DNA from: Rugamonas brunnea
Lineage (GTDB): Bacteria; Pseudomonadota; Gammaproteobacteria; Burkholderiales; Burkholderiaceae_D
Reading direction: 5' to 3'
NCBI RefSeq assembly: GCF_014042345.1
Contig: NZ_JACEZT010000006.1
Location: 124,001-188,000, forward strand
DNA length: 64,000 bases
Shown here piece by piece: positions 21,848-36,592 of this stretch. Below the pieces are notes generated by a model. That model did no database searches. It was given only the letters and a program-made list of their open reading frames with translations, and was not told the DNA's origin. A program made the translations under genes and the position numbers. Positions within the stretch are counted from its first letter, which is position 1. Each line of letters starts with the position of its first letter.

Positions 21848-24800
21848 GATCAGGTTCCTGCCTTCCAGAGTGAGGGGTGGGGGACAGCCGGTCCAGGATG
21901 GACTGGCAGATGGCGGCCGCGCGCACCAGGTCGAAGCTTTCCATGGCCGCCTCCAGGCTGGCCGCTTCCGGTTCCAGGGCCGTCCGCTGCTCGTGCAGCA
22001 GGCGCTCGAACAGGGGCAGCGCGTCCAGGCTGGACGCTTCGAGCAGGCGGCGCAGCCGGTCCAGTTCCTGCGGCAAGGCGCCAGCGTCGGCGCGCACGCC
22101 ATCGTCGGCCTCACCCGTGAACGCGGCCAGGTGCTGGGCCATGCCGGCCGCCAGTTCCGCGGCGGCCGAGGCGGCGCGCCGGGCTTCGGCGATCAGCCTG
22201 GCGTGCTCCATTTGCCAGTCCATGGGGCTGGCCTGGCTGCGCAGCAGCAGTTCCATCGACTGGGCCAGCGCCGCCAGCGCGTCCGCGCCGACGGTGGCGC
22301 CCAGGCCTTTGATGCTGTGGAGCTGGCGCGCCGCCGCGGCTTTGGCGGCGGGGCTGTCCAGCGTTTCCGGCACCTGGGCCGCCAGCGGGCCGCAGTCGGC
22401 GGCAAAGCGTTGCAGCGCGCGCTGGTAGACGGACGCGTTGCCGTTGAAGCGCGCCAGCGCGGCCGCACCATTGATGCCCAGCGCCGGCGGCACGTGCAGC
22501 GGCGCCAGCGCCGCCGGCGTGGCGTGGGGCGCACCGTCGCTGGCGGCGCGGCCCGTGTGGTGGGCGATCACGGCCAGCAGCCGGGGCAGGTCGAAGGGCT
22601 TGCCCACGTGGTCGTTCATGCCGGCCTGGAATGCCAGCTCGCGGTCTGACTGCATGGCGTTGGCCGTCATGGCGATGATGGGCAAGTCCGCCATGCCCGG
22701 CAGGGCGCGGATCAGGCGCGTGGCCTGGTAGCCGTCCATGCCGGGCATTTGCACGTCCATCAGCACGCAGTCGTAGCGCGGGCCCGCCGCCAGCGCATCG
22801 AGCGCGGCCTGGCCATGATCGGCCACGTCGACGGTGGCGCCGGCGTGGCGCAGCAACTCGCCCGCCACTTGCTGGTTGATGGGGGAGTCCTCGACCAGCA
22901 GCAGGCGCAGGCCGGTCAGCGGCGCGGCCGGCGTGGTGCCGGCCGGAGCGCCAGCGCCGGCGGCTGTCACTGGCGCCATGGCCGGTGTGCCTTGCGCCGG
23001 GGCCAGGCCGCGCTGCAGCGGCAGCACGAAGCTGAATGTGCTGCCGGCGCCGGGCGTGCTGTCCACCGTGAGCGTGCCGCCCATCATTTGGACCAGCCGC
23101 TGGCTGATGGCCAGGCCCAGCCCGGAACCGCCGTAGCGGCGCGCCGTGGATGCCTCGCCCTGCGAGAAGCCGTCGAAGATGTGCGCCAGCTGTTCGGGCG
23201 CGATGCCGATGCCCGTGTCGCGCACGGCGAAACGCAGCGCCAGCGCGGCCCGGTTGTCGTCGCCACCCTGGCTGCCCTGGCCGCCATGATCGTCCTCCGG
23301 CGCGGGCGCCGTCACGTCGGCCGGCACCACCGCGACCGAGATCGCCACTTCGCCCTCGTGGGTGAACTTGATGGCGTTGCCGCCCAGGTTGAGCAGCACC
23401 TGGCGCAGCCGTAGCGCGTCGCCCACCACCCAGGGCGGCAGATCGTCGGCCAGCTCATAGTGGAGTGCGATGGCGCGCGCACCCACGTTGGCGCTCAGGA
23501 TGATGTCGACTTCGTGCAGCAGGTCGCGGATGCTGAAGGTGTGCGGGTCGAGCGTCAGCTTGCCGGCCTCCACGCGGGAAAAGTCGAGGACGTCGTTGAG
23601 GATGCCCAGCAGGGCCCGGCCTGCGCCTTCGCATTTGTCCGTGTAGTCGCGCTGGCGCGCGTCCAGCGTGGTTTGCTTGAGCAGGGCCAGCATGCCCAGC
23701 ACGGCGTTCAGCGGCGAACGGATCTCGTGGCTCATGTTGGCCAGGAATTCCGATTTGGCCCGGCTGGCCGCGTCGGCCGCTGCCATCGCGGCCCGTAAGG
23801 TCTGCTCGGCCTCGTGCTCGGAAGTGATGTCGCGGTTGATGCCCAGCACGCGCACCACTTGGCCCAGGCGGTCCCGTTCCTGCGACGTGACGGCCTGCAT
23901 ATAGCGCAGCGTGCCGTCGCGGCAGACGATGCGGAACGTGGTCTGCTGGCGCGCCGTGCCACTGGCGGCGGCCCGCAGGCCGGCCAGCACGCGCGCCTTG
24001 TCGTCCGGATGCAGCCGATCCTGCCAGCCGGCGTAGGACGGGCCGCCGCGTTCCTGCTCCGGCACATCGTAGAAGTCGAACATGCGCTCGTTCCATTCCA
24101 CCGTGTCGCTGGCCGGCTCCCAGGTCCAGATTCCCAGCTCTGCCACGCGCGAGGCGTTCAGCAACTGGTCGCGCGCGGCCACCAGCGTGCGCCGGTCCTG
24201 CTCGCGGGCGGAAATATCGGAGGCGATGCCCAGGAAACCGATGATGGCGCCGCTATCCTCGCGCAGCGCGCTGACCGACAACAGGGCGGGGAAGGTGCTG
24301 CCATCCTTACGCACGTAGGTGTAGGCGTACTCGTTGTCCATGCCCATCCTGGCCTTGGCCACGAACACTTCGAAGCCGGGCGCGATCTCGCGTCCCAGTT
24401 CCTGCGACAGGGCGACCGCGCGGGCCGCCACCTCGTCGCGGTCGTGCAGCCGCTCGGGGGTGTATTTCCCCAGCAGTTCGGCCGCCTGGTAGCCCAACAT
24501 GCGCTCGGCGGCCGGGTTGAACAGGCGGATGATGCCGTCCGTGTCGGTGGCGATGATGGAGTACGAGGCATGGGCCAGGATGGCGCGTTGCAGGATGGTG
24601 ACCGATTCAATCTGGCGCGTGCGTTCGCGTACCTGCTGTTCCAGCGACACGTTCAGTTCCCGGATGCGGGCCGTGGCGGCGACCCGGTATTCATCCAGCC
24701 GGCGGCGCTGGCGCCGCAGCGTGTAGCCGGCGCCGCCCACCAGCAGGCCGCCGCACAGCATGGCCGCCAGCAGCATGAGCTGGGCCATGTGGCCGGCCCA

Positions 24801-25775
24801 GATGGCGGGGGCGAGCGGGGCGGCCAGGGCCAGCGTGAGGTCGCGTTCCGGATGGCGCGGGTCGATGCTGACGCGGCGCGCAGCCACGAGCACGGGGCCA
24901 TCCGGCCCGTCGTAGCGGGCCAGCGGCGGGCGCGCGCTGCCGTCCTGCAGGCGGAATTCGTCCTGCCAGCGCAGCGGGCGGCCCCGTTCAAAGCCGAACG
25001 CGTGGCCCGGCTGCGGGTGCAGCAGGAAGTCGCCCCGGCCATTGGTCAGGTAGGCGCTCAGGTCCGGAGGCAGGTTGGCGGCCGGCGGCGTCAGGATGGC
25101 GCGGGCGGCGTAGTCGATGACGATGACGACGAATGGCTGGTGTTGTTCGTCCAGGACAGGAGTTGCGGCCAGCAGCACGGGTGTGGCAGGCGTGGCGGTG
25201 CGGCCGCCGGCCCGTTCAAAGCCGATGTCGGACACATAGACCTGGCCCGGCGTCAGGCGCAGCGCCGCCTGCACGTGGGGTTCCTGCGCGGCCTGGCGCA
25301 ACTGGCCGGCGTTGGCGGCGACGATGCTCGCGCCGATCCGGTTGACCCGCAACAGTTCGCGGCCCTGGCCGGCCACGTCGATCAAGCTCACTTGCAGGAT
25401 GTCGGGATTGGTGCCGGCATAGGCTTTGAAGATGCTGGTCAGGCGCCGCTGCCACAGCCCGATGGGCGTGGCTTCCAACGTGTCGTAGCCGCTGTTGGCG
25501 TCAGCGCGTGCGATGCCGCGCAACGGCGGCAGGCTGGCCAGGAACAGGGCGTCCCGCTCCAGTGTGCCGATCTGCTGCGCCAGCAGGCTGGCGTTGGCGG
25601 CACTGCGGCCCAGCAGGCGGCTCTCCGCAGCCGCAATGGCGCGCTGCTCCTCGCGCTGGCCTACCCAGTAGGTGACCGCGCCCAGCGCGCCGGCCAGCAG
25701 CAGCGCCACGCCGGCCCGGCGCCAGGTGGCATACCGTTTGAGGTAGGGCGCGATCGCGCTGGTTTTGTCCCGCAT
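21828..25775 (-). CDS. Large hybrid sensor kinase with PAS, REC and Hpt domains
   Basis: 1315 residues. TM1 is near 20-40, a Cache-type extracytoplasmic region covers about 60-325 and TM2 lies near 330-355. Then come a coiled linker, PAS/PAC 1 (about 390-515, [24 protein letters not shown]), PAS/PAC 2 (about 525-650), HisKA with His near 681 in [10 protein letters not shown], HATPase (about 780-930, [15 protein letters not shown]), a receiver (about 965-1085, [12 protein letters not shown]) and an Hpt domain ([12 protein letters not shown] near 1155). All relay modules sit in one chain. The downstream RR-GGDEF gene overlaps it, so the predicted route is signal to kinase to receiver to Hpt to cyclase. 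Confidence 0.94.
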   Translation of the reverse strand: MRDKTSAIAPYLKRYATWRRAGVALLLAGALGAVTYWVGQREEQRAIAAAESRLLGRSAANASLLAQQIGTLERDALFLASLPPLRGIARADANSGYDTLEATPIGLWQRRLTSIFKAYAGTNPDILQVSLIDVAGQGRELLRVNRIGASIVAANAGQLRQAAQEPHVQAALRLTPGQVYVSDIGFERAGGRTATPATPVLLAATPVLDEQHQPFVVIVIDYAARAILTPPAANLPPDLSAYLTNGRGDFLLHPQPGHAFGFERGRPLRWQDEFRLQDGSARPPLARYDGPDGPVLVAARRVSIDPRHPERDLTLALAAPLAPAIWAGHMAQLMLLAAMLCGGLLVGGAGYTLRRQRRRLDEYRVAATARIRELNVSLEQQVRERTRQIESVTILQRAILAHASYSIIATDTDGIIRLFNPAAERMLGYQAAELLGKYTPERLHDRDEVAARAVALSQELGREIAPGFEVFVAKARMGMDNEYAYTYVRKDGSTFPALLSVSALREDSGAIIGFLGIASDISAREQDRRTLVAARDQLLNASRVAELGIWTWEPASDTVEWNERMFDFYDVPEQERGGPSYAGWQDRLHPDDKARVLAGLRAAASGTARQQTTFRIVCRDGTLRYMQAVTSQERDRLGQVVRVLGINRDITSEHEAEQTLRAAMAAADAASRAKSEFLANMSHEIRSPLNAVLGMLALLKQTTLDARQRDYTDKCEGAGRALLGILNDVLDFSRVEAGKLTLDPHTFSIRDLLHEVDIILSANVGARAIALHYELADDLPPWVVGDALRLRQVLLNLGGNAIKFTHEGEVAISVAVVPADVTAPAPEDDHGGQGSQGGDDNRAALALRFAVRDTGIGIAPEQLAHIFDGFSQGEASTARRYGGSGLGLAISQRLVQMMGGTLTVDSTPGAGSTFSFVLPLQRGLAPAQGTPAMAPVTAAGAGAPAGTTPAAPLTGLRLLLVEDSPINQQVAGELLRHAGATVDVADHGQAALDALAAGPRYDCVLMDVQMPGMDGYQATRLIRALPGMADLPIIAMTANAMQSDRELAFQAGMNDHVGKPFDLPRLLAVIAHHTGRAASDGAPHATPAALAPLHVPPALGINGAAALARFNGNASVYQRALQRFAADCGPLAAQVPETLDSPAAKAAAARQLHSIKGLGATVGADALAALAQSMELLLRSQASPMDWQMEHARLIAEARRAASAAAELAAGMAQHLAAFTGEADDGVRADAGALPQELDRLRRLLEASSLDALPLFERLLHEQRTALEPEAASLEAAMESFDLVRAAAICQSILDRLSPTPHSGRQEPDHAQALS

Positions 25776-25907
25776 TGTCTTTTTCTAAATGGGCCCGCAT
25801 GGGTGCGCGCCTCCGGCCCACCGCCTGGGGGGATTTTTTATTGTACTGCCTCGTATTGGACAACTGGCGAAAAAAATGGCGGCGCTGTGACCGCGCGGGG
25901 GCTTTTG

Positions 25908-26591
25908 TCAGCCCAGCGCGACGCCCAGCCGTTCGGCCAGTTGCACCGCCTGTTCCGTCTCCAGGTCGTCGAACTGCTGGCGGATTTCGGCCAGCAGCGG
26001 GGCGTGCGCGCCGCCGGCCAGCAGGCCATCGAGCTGGTCGAGCAGGGCGGCGGCCGCGTAATCGCCGTCGCGCAGCAGCGGCACCAGTTGCCGGGTCAGC
26101 CGGGCCGCTGCCGCGTGCCGTGCCGGGTTGGCGGCCAGCGGCGCCGATGTGCCGTCCGGGGCGGCTGTCGGGTTGTCCGACGGCGGCAGGTTTGGCCGGT
26201 TCGGCAGGTTTGACGGGGTGGCCACGTCCGGCGGATTCGGTGTGAAGACGGCGCGCATGGCGGCCAGCGCCGCCTCCAGCTCCGTGGCGAAGCTGTGCGT
26301 CAGCGGGGTTAAGTGGGCCGGATCGCCAGCGCGTACCGCTTCTTCCAGCGCGGCGGCGGCTGCGCCCAGCCGGTAGGCGCCCAGCAGCGTGGCGGCGCCC
26401 TTGACGCGGTGCGCGGCCTGCCCCAGCGCGGCCAGTTCGCCGGCTGCCAGATGGGCGGTGACTTGTGGCGGCAAGTTGCCATAGGCGTGCGCGAAGGCGC
26501 GCGCGGCGCTCAGCAGCAGCGGGCGCTGCACGCCGTTGCGGGCGCTGGCGTCCTCCAGGTCCAGGACGGGCGGGCCGGCGTCCTTGTTCAT
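25908..26591 (-). CDS. Hpt-domain protein with disordered linker
   Basis: 227 residues from the ATG 13 bases after the stop of the RR-cyclase gene; the open frame extends upstream without a sensible start. Residues about 20-110 are an Hpt domain with phospho-His61 in AAHRVKGAATLLG. A Pro/Asn/Ser-rich stretch (about 113-150) separates a helical C-terminal module (about 150-227) without an obvious His signature. It is the last gene of the operon 33354-25908 and could feed the receiver of the cyclase just upstream or the second receiver of the hybrid kinase. Confidence 0.88.
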   Translation of the reverse strand: MNKDAGPPVLDLEDASARNGVQRPLLLSAARAFAHAYGNLPPQVTAHLAAGELAALGQAAHRVKGAATLLGAYRLGAAAAALEEAVRAGDPAHLTPLTHSFATELEAALAAMRAVFTPNPPDVATPSNLPNRPNLPPSDNPTAAPDGTSAPLAANPARHAAAARLTRQLVPLLRDGDYAAAALLDQLDGLLAGGAHAPLLAEIRQQFDDLETEQAVQLAERLGVALG

Positions 26592-26604
26592 GGCATGCCC
26601 CACT

Positions 26605-27548
26605 TCAGCCGTGGGCCGGGGCCGGTGTTGGCGCCAGGTTCGGGTCCGGCCGCCAGATGATGCGGTTGCGGCCTGCCTGCTTGGCCAGGTACAGGTGGCT
26701 GTCAACGGCGGCCAGCAGGTCCTGCGCGCTTTCCCCTTTGTGCAGGCGGAGGGTGGCGCCGCCGGCGCTGAGGGTGAGCAGCGGGCTGGCGGTGGAGGCG
26801 GCGTGGGCGATGGCCAGTTGCGCCACTTCCGCGCAGATCGCCTGCACCACTTGCAGGGCCTGGGCGCCGTCGGTGTCGGGCATCAGCAGCACCAGTTCCT
26901 CGCCGCCGTAGCGGGCCGCCAGGTCGGCCGGGCGGCGCATGTGGCCGGCCGCCGCGCGCGCCACGGCGCGCAGCGCGCGGTCGCCGGCGGGGTGGCCGTA
27001 ATGGTCGTTGTACTGTTTGAAGCAGTCGATATCGAGCATGGCCAGCGACAGCGGCCGGCCGTTGCGCTGGGTGCGCAGCCATTCGTTGGCGTACACCTCA
27101 TCGTAGCGGCGCCGGTTGGCCAGTTCCGTCAGGCCGTCCACGTGGGCCAGGTGTTCCAGCATGCGGCGCTGGCGCACCATCTGCAGGTGCAGCGCCACCC
27201 GCGCCAGCACCACGGTGGCGTTGAACGGCTTGGCGATGTAGTCGGCCACGCCCATTTTGAGGCCGTTGGCCTCGTCCTCGGGGCGGTCCAGGCCGGAAAT
27301 GAAGATGACGGCGATATCGGCCATCTGCGGGTCGGCCCGCAGGCGGCGCAGCACTTCGTAGCCGTCCATGTCGGGCATCATTACGTCCAGCAGGATCAGG
27401 TCCGGCGCGTGGCGCGTGGCCCGCTCCAGGGCCTGGGCGCCATTCTTGGCCAACAGTACCGTGTAGTCCGGTTTGAGCAGTTCGGCCAGCACCTGGCGGT
27501 TGATGGCGTCGTCGTCGGCGACCAGTACTTTTTGCATTCCAGGCAAAT

Positions 27549-27552
<4 letters not shown>
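26605..27552 (-). CDS. Response regulator with GGDEF output, GGEEL variant
   Basis: 315 residues. The receiver (7-125) has Asp13/Asp14, acceptor Asp56 in LLDVMMPDMDG and Lys108. The GGDEF domain has DIDCFKQYND and the active site RYGGEEL (214-220), with Leu in place of the last Phe. RPAD (207-210) fits the inhibitory site. The catalytic Glu and both Gly are kept, so it is probably active, possibly weakly. Its ATG overlaps the stop of the hybrid kinase (ATGA). Confidence 0.92.
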
Positions 27553-31117
<3,565 letters not shown>

Positions 31118-31121
<4 letters not shown>

Positions 31122-32506
31122 GGCTGCGGCCCGGTCGGGATCAGGTGCTTGCGACGGCCCGTCAGGCGGGTTTCGAGCGCGTTGACCCAGCGCGGCGCCT
31201 GGCGGTCCTGGTCCCAGCCGGACGTGACGGCGCCGACCTGGTTGAGCAGGGCGTCGGGCAGTTTCAGGGGGCGGGTCTGGTCCATCAGTAGCTTGACGGT
31301 GAACTGGTAGCCGACCACGCGCGTGACCAGGCGCGAGAGCGAGAACTGGGGCCAGAACAGGCGCGCTGTGGCATCGATCAGGCGGATGGTGCCCATCGAA
31401 ATGGCGAACAGGGCGCGCGACAGCAGCGAGACGCGGCCCGTCAGTCCCAGGTCCTGCGAGGCGGCCGGCCCGCACAGGTGGCGCGTGAGCAGCACGGGGA
31501 AGGGCTTGAGTATGCGCAGCGGCAGTTCCTTTTCCATGGTCTGCATCAGGGCCGCGCCCAGCGCGGGACGGGAATCGGGTAGGAAAGGGTGCACCCGGCC
31601 GCTCGCCTGCATGCGGTTGAACAACGCTTCGGCCTGTTCCATGGTGTCGGCCATCATGGTGCGCTCGATGCCCAGCACGTGGCCCACCACGTTCCAGGTA
31701 TGCAGGTAGGCGTGTTCGTCTTCCGCCGGCAAACCCAGGCCCAGCTTGCGCAGCGCGCGCAGGAACACATAGCTGAAGGTGAGCAGGGTGTAGGCCAGTT
31801 CCTCCTGGTTGCAGGGCAGGCCATCGCGTTCCACATTCCAGCCGTGGGCGTACAAGGTGCCCTGCATGCTGCGCGGTTGGCCGGCCAGCATGGGCAGCGG
31901 CGGCACCTGGGCCGGCGCCTCGGGACGCGCCGCGTCGGATGGATTGCCGCGCAAGATCAGGTGGCGGATGGTGGCGTGGATCAGCCGCACCTTGAGCGTT
32001 TGCGCCACGCCGCCACCGCTGGCGTCGGTCAGGCCGCCGTGCATCATGACGGGGAACAGCATGGCCGCCGTGGAGCGGATGCGGTAGTCGGTGTGCTGTT
32101 CCAGCTGGCCGGCCGCGTGCAACACACCGGCCAGGTCGGGGATCACATAGCATTCGGGCAGGCTGGCGCAGAACAGCAGGGTGCACGAGAGCATGCTCAT
32201 GTCCATGAACAGCGCTTCGGCGCGGGCGATCTTGGCCGGTTCGGCCCAGTCGGGCAGGCGCAGGCCGGCCTGGATGTAGTCTTCCAGCGCGGCGGCGATG
32301 GCGGGCGGTACATGCTCGCTGGCGCGCCAGCCGGGCAGGGCGCCGTTGGCCTGCCATTGCGTGAGCTGGTCGTTGACGGTGGCGATGGCTTGCCATTGGG
32401 CCGCGTTGTCGCCGTGCTTGTCCCATGGGCCCAGGATGCGGGCGATGGTATCGTCGGCCAGCGGATCGGCGCGCAGGGTGCTGGAGCGGGTGATGGTGTC
32501 GCGCAT
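31118..32506 (-). CDS. MpaB/Lcp-like (DUF2236) oxygenase-family protein
   Basis: 462 residues, no signal peptide. The central region resembles the DUF2236/MpaB family that includes latex-clearing protein: VRLIHATIRHLI with the heme-associated Arg/His pattern (about 176-187), then LAYTLLTFSYVFLRAL and LHTWNVVGHVLGI. The family holds heme b and cleaves or oxygenates isoprenoid chains; some members are ER-bound farnesyl-chain oxygenases. The substrate is unknown. The ATG overlaps the stop of the CruF-like gene by one base and its own stop overlaps the hybrid kinase start, so enzyme and sensor are translationally coupled. Confidence 0.82.
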
Positions 32507-33354
32507 TATGCCCTCACCGATTGCGGGGTTGCGTCATTGGCCGGCGCGCTCTCCCGGGCCGGCTGCTGCCAGCGTTCGAAGCCGCACAGCGCCACCAGCA
32601 GCGGGATGCCCATCGCGAACAGGGCGATGGTGCGGGTTTCCACCGGCGTGCCTTCGGCTGCCTGGAACGCCATGCTGCCGCCGTAGACCAGCAGCGGGAC
32701 CATGGCGTGGCCGCGCGCCACGGGCAGCGCTGCCACGGGCGCGCGCTTGCGCAGCGTAAGGCGGAACAGGAACACGATGGTGAACGACACCAGCATCCAG
32801 CCCACGAAGCCTTGCAGGGTTTCACCGAACCACCAGCCGTCGGTCTTGGTCATGATCCAGGCCTTGAGGCCGTACACCATGTAGGGATCGGCGCCCAGGT
32901 CGTAGGCGGTGACGATCATGGCCGCCAGCAGCGACATGACGAGCGTCTGGCGCAAGGCGGGCTTGCCGTCGGTGGGCGACTGCCACACGATCAGGTTGCC
33001 GATCACGTAGGCCACGTAGCACAGCGCGAACCACATCAGCGGGATGATGACGGGCACGTCGCCCAGCCGCGGGCCCAGCACGTCCGTGTAGGTGTAGCTG
33101 CCGAAGAACCAGCCGTAGCTGGAGCCCAGTTGTTCCGCGATCCAGCCCAGCACCACGCCGATGACGACGAAGTTGCGGGCGGCGCGCGCGCCCAGCAGGT
33201 GGATGGCGCTGCTCCAGCAGCAGGCGAACATGACGAGCGAACTGACGATCAACAGCTTGGTGGTGTCGCCGTAGCCGCGTGACAGCGTCACGGCCAGGAA
33301 CACGATCAGCAGGACGTTGGTGAAGCGGGGCAGGTGGTGCAGGGCAGACTTCAT
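32506..33354 (-). CDS. CruF/DUF422-like membrane protein (carotenoid-biosynthesis family)
   Basis: 282 residues with about seven membrane segments. The core EQLGSSYGWFFGSYTY, PVIIPLMWFALCYVAYVIGN and MIVTAYDLGADPYM matches the carotenoid hydratase-like family (CruF, bisanhydrobacterioruberin hydratase), which adds water to the end of linear carotenoids. No phytoene synthase or desaturase lies in the window, so the substrate may be another polyisoprenoid. It is the first gene of the tightly packed operon 33354-25908; the terminal 20 residues are hydrophilic. Confidence 0.82.
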   Translation of the reverse strand: MKSALHHLPRFTNVLLIVFLAVTLSRGYGDTTKLLIVSSLVMFACCWSSAIHLLGARAARNFVVIGVVLGWIAEQLGSSYGWFFGSYTYTDVLGPRLGDVPVIIPLMWFALCYVAYVIGNLIVWQSPTDGKPALRQTLVMSLLAAMIVTAYDLGADPYMVYGLKAWIMTKTDGWWFGETLQGFVGWMLVSFTIVFLFRLTLRKRAPVAALPVARGHAMVPLLVYGGSMAFQAAEGTPVETRTIALFAMGIPLLVALCGFERWQQPARESAPANDATPQSVRA

Positions 33355-33387
33355 GAGCGGTTTTTTCGGATCATAGAGTTGACGGGC

Positions 33388-33403
33388 GCCGCGCGAACGC
33401 GGC
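33388..33403 (-). terminator. GC-rich hairpin after the TonB-dependent receptor gene
   Basis: GCCGCG and CGCGGC form a 6-bp stem with a CGAA tetraloop, between the receptor stop (33459) and the CruF-like start. No T-tract follows directly, so termination is uncertain. Confidence 0.3.
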
Positions 33404-33458
33404 GGACTGACTGCGGGCTTGCAATGACGACTTCAATAACGAACTTCAGTAACGCGTC

Positions 33459-35714
33459 TCAGTAACGATAGTCGAACCGCACGGCGATGGTGCGTGGGTC
33501 GCTGGGCACCACCATGCCGAAGCTGTCGATGGCGATCGGTTGCACCTTGTTCTCCAGGTTCCTGACTTGCGCCTGCACGCTCCATGGCGCGCCGCTGGGC
33601 TGGTAGCGCACGGTGGCGTCGCTGGCGGTGCGGGCCGGGATGGTGTAGCGCAGCTGCTGGGTCGGCACGCCGATGATGTAGGCCGCGCTGCGGCGCGCCA
33701 CAATGCCGGCCCGCAGCTGGCCGGAAGCCAGCAGGAACCGGTGTTCATAGCCGGCCGTGACGGTGTTCGACGGCGCCCGATCAAGCTTGGTGCCGGCCCA
33801 CGAGTGCACGCCGTCCGGCGTGTAGGACACGTAATGGGCGTCGAGCAGGGTCAGGCCGTAGCTGATGCGGTCGTCGATGGTTGGATTGATCTGGCCATCG
33901 GCCTCCAGGCCCTTGACGCTGGCCACGCCGGCGTTGGTGGTGACGTACTGCGGCGCGCCGCGTACGATGGCCACGCCCGACAACTGCAGGTTGCGGTAGT
34001 CGTAGTCGAACACGGCCAGGTTCAGGCTGGCGCGCTTGTCCCAGAAACGGGTCTTGAGGCCGGCCTCGCGCGAGGTCAGCGTCTCGGGCTGGTAGTACAG
34101 CGTGCTGGCGGGGACGGCCAGGGCGGCCGGGCACGGAATGCCCAGCGCGCTGCTGCCAGCCAGGCAACCGTCGTTGAAACCGCCCGCCTTGTAGCCGGTC
34201 GATAGCGTGGCGTAGGCGAAGGTGGTGGGCGTAACGTCATAGTCCAGGCCCAGGCGCCAGGTGTTTTTGTGCGTGTCGAGATCGGCCGCGTTGAGCAGCT
34301 TGAAGTCGGTGGCCGGGTTGAACACCGGGCCTTGCTGGAAGTTGGTCGAACCCACGCGCGACTTGTCGTCGCTGGTGTAGCGCACGCCGGCCGTGGCGCG
34401 CAGGCGGTCCGTCAGGCGCCACGTGGCCTGGCCGAACACGGCCTTGCTGCGGGCGATGGTGGGGCCAGTGGGGAATACATAGTACGGCGGCAGGCCAAGC
34501 AGGGCCAGGTCGCGGAAGGTATACAGCGTGTTCGTCTCTTCGCGGAAGTAGTACAGGCCGGCCTGCGCGCTGAGCGGGCCATTGCCGTTGGTGGCCACGC
34601 GCAGCTCGTGCGAATCCTGGGTGTTGACGCCATCGAAATTCTGGTGCACGCCGATGGCGAAGGTCGGCTTGACGCGGTAGTAGTAGTTGAACAGCACGTG
34701 GTTGTCGAAGCGGCGGTGGGCGCCCAGCCAGGTCACGGTGGCCGGACCCAGGTCCCACGCCAGTTCGGCCGACAGGCCGGTGGTGGTCTTGTGGTCGTAG
34801 CCCTGCTCGGGACGGGTGTTGGGCGGCACGAAGCCGTTGGTCAAGCGCTGGTCGGTGCTGGCGTCGTACCAGGTGGGCTGGCCGCTGGCCACGCCGTGGT
34901 AGAAATTGGTGTCCGGGACGATGCGGTCGCTGTTGTCGCGCACCGAGCTATGGTCGGCGCGCAGCAGCAGCGAGGCGGCGGGGCTCAGCGTGAGCTTGGC
35001 CGACAGGCGGCCCGACACGTCGTCGCGGTCCAGGCCCAGCGTGTAGGGCGTGCCCTGGCCGTTGATCAGGTAGCTGTCGTGGCGGTTTGCGGCCACGGCC
35101 GCGCGCAGCGCCAGCGCGTCGTTGACGGGCACGTTGAGCATGGCGTTGACCTTGCGGCTGGCGTAGTCGCCCAGCTCCACGCCGACGGCGCCTTCCAGCT
35201 GGCGGCTGGGGGCGTTGGTGATCACGTTGATGGCGCCGGCCGTCGTGTTGCGGCCGTACAGCGTGCCTTGCGGACCACGCAGCACTTCGATGCGGTCCAC
35301 GTCGTAGAAACTCAGGTTCTGCTGGGTGGGGCGGGCCAGGTAGACGCCATCGACCATGAAGGCGGCCGAGGGGTCGCCTTTTTCCGTCGTGTCGGCGTTG
35401 GTCACGCCGCGGATGGTGATTTTCAGGGCGGCGGCGGCGCCGTCCAGGTGCACATTGGGCAGGCGGGCGGCCAGCGCCGAGGGCTGGTCCAGGCCGGCCT
35501 GGCGCAGTTGCTCGCCCGTCAGCACGGACATGGCCACCGGCGTGCGCGATTCGAGCGATGCGGTGCGTTGGGCGGTGACGACGACTTCCTGCACCTGGCC
35601 GTCGGTGTTGTCGGGCGTGGGCGGCACGGATTGCGCGTGCGCCATGCCCTGCAAGGCGGCCGACACGGATGCGGCCAGCAGCGCCGGCTGCCAGCGCGCT
35701 TTGTTGTTGATCAT
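33459..35714 (-). CDS. TonB-dependent outer-membrane receptor
   Basis: 751 residues from the ATG behind GGGAATGG; an upstream in-frame start is unlikely. A signal peptide (1-28, ending AHA) is followed by a TonB box-like stretch (QEVVVTAQR), the plug domain (about 55-170, IEVLRGPQGTLYGRNTTAGAINV) and a 22-strand-type barrel ending in Tyr (FDYRY). The GYKAGGFND motif near 485 places it in the large subgroup often annotated as ferric-siderophore receptors but also used for plant compounds or steroids. No FecIR pair or transporter is adjacent, so the ligand is unknown. Confidence 0.93.
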   Translation of the reverse strand: MINNKARWQPALLAASVSAALQGMAHAQSVPPTPDNTDGQVQEVVVTAQRTASLESRTPVAMSVLTGEQLRQAGLDQPSALAARLPNVHLDGAAAALKITIRGVTNADTTEKGDPSAAFMVDGVYLARPTQQNLSFYDVDRIEVLRGPQGTLYGRNTTAGAINVITNAPSRQLEGAVGVELGDYASRKVNAMLNVPVNDALALRAAVAANRHDSYLINGQGTPYTLGLDRDDVSGRLSAKLTLSPAASLLLRADHSSVRDNSDRIVPDTNFYHGVASGQPTWYDASTDQRLTNGFVPPNTRPEQGYDHKTTTGLSAELAWDLGPATVTWLGAHRRFDNHVLFNYYYRVKPTFAIGVHQNFDGVNTQDSHELRVATNGNGPLSAQAGLYYFREETNTLYTFRDLALLGLPPYYVFPTGPTIARSKAVFGQATWRLTDRLRATAGVRYTSDDKSRVGSTNFQQGPVFNPATDFKLLNAADLDTHKNTWRLGLDYDVTPTTFAYATLSTGYKAGGFNDGCLAGSSALGIPCPAALAVPASTLYYQPETLTSREAGLKTRFWDKRASLNLAVFDYDYRNLQLSGVAIVRGAPQYVTTNAGVASVKGLEADGQINPTIDDRISYGLTLLDAHYVSYTPDGVHSWAGTKLDRAPSNTVTAGYEHRFLLASGQLRAGIVARRSAAYIIGVPTQQLRYTIPARTASDATVRYQPSGAPWSVQAQVRNLENKVQPIAIDSFGMVVPSDPRTIAVRFDYRY

Positions 35715-35914
35715 AGAACCATTCCCCAGTCTGGTCGTGCTACCGCCACCCCCGGCCCGGCCACGGAATGTTAGTCTCACTACACATATAATTATTTGAT
35801 AATGATGTTGCCTGATACTGCAAGGTTTATGAGTCTAACAGGTCATGATGCTGGGAAATAGTCCCTCGCTGGGGCGCGAGTGGAAAAACGGCGACAACGG
35901 CGACAAATGGGCCA

Positions 35915-36340
35915 TCATGGGCGGGCGGGAGGCGCCAGGGGCGGGGTCAGCCAGTTCTCGATGCGCAAGCCGGGATAGGCGGCAAAATCCCGCTCATTAT
36001 TCGTGACCAGGGTGACATTCAGCGAAACGGCGTGCGACGCGATGAGTTTATCGAGCTGGTCTCTCTTGCGCTCGCGCGTGGCTTGCCGAATCGGGCCATA
36101 GGACAAGGCGGCGGCCGCATCGAATGGCGCAACCGGGATGTCTTCAATGAGCGCGGCCAGATGACGCCCTTGCAGCATGCTGTCTTGCGCAACGGTTACA
36201 CCGTACTGCAACTCGGCAAAAGTGATGGCGGACATCACGACGTCGCCGGCGTAGCACTGGGCGAAGCGGCGGGCGACCTGTTCTGGTTGGTTCCGCATCA
36301 GGTAAATGCACATATTGGTGTCGAGCATGTATAACGGCAT
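35915..36340 (-). CDS. vapC: VapC-type PIN-domain toxin ribonuclease
   Basis: 141 residues. The PIN active-site acids are present: Asp7 in MLDTN, Glu43 in FAELQ, Asp97 in QLDKLIASHA and Asp118 in NERDF. VapC toxins are Mg-dependent endoribonucleases cutting tRNA or rRNA. Its ATG shares one base with the VapB stop (TAATG). The C-terminus is Pro-rich and somewhat longer than usual. Confidence 0.93.
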   Translation of the reverse strand: MPLYMLDTNMCIYLMRNQPEQVARRFAQCYAGDVVMSAITFAELQYGVTVAQDSMLQGRHLAALIEDIPVAPFDAAAALSYGPIRQATRERKRDQLDKLIASHAVSLNVTLVTNNERDFAAYPGLRIENWLTPPLAPPARP

Positions 36341-36576
36341 TACAACGTATCCCGCTCTTCTTGTTCCTGTTCGCCACGGCCCTCAGCCATGAAGTCTGGT
36401 CCGAACCGGGCGAATTTTTTCATGACACCAGTTAAAGGCCGACGCGCCGGACGTATCCTGATTTCTTCGCCAACGCGCTCAATTTCCAGCTCGATGTCTG
36501 TCCGATCGTAGGCGATTTCGGCAGGAATACGTACGGCCTGCGAGTTACCGTTCTTGAATGCCCGCGTGGTTCGCAT
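36340..36576 (-). CDS. vapB: VapB-type antitoxin
   Basis: 78 residues starting at ATG behind GAGG. The N-terminal SpoVT/AbrB swapped-hairpin fold is evident from AFKNGNSQAVRIPAE and IELEIERVG, forming the DNA-binding dimer. The acidic C-terminus (EGRGEQEQEERDTL) is expected to wrap the toxin. Upstream, TGTACTT occurs twice with a 10-base period and is a plausible autoregulatory operator. Confidence 0.92.
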   Translation of the reverse strand: MRTTRAFKNGNSQAVRIPAEIAYDRTDIELEIERVGEEIRIRPARRPLTGVMKKFARFGPDFMAEGRGEQEQEERDTL

Positions 36577-36592
36577 GTGGTTTATCCTCGTG

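Noticed and set aside
31122..32426. Possible 435-residue N-terminal extension of the hybrid kinase
   Set aside because: The frame is open, but it overlaps the oxygenase-like gene in another frame and is Arg/Pro/Gly-rich; the ATGA overlap at 31121 is the natural start.
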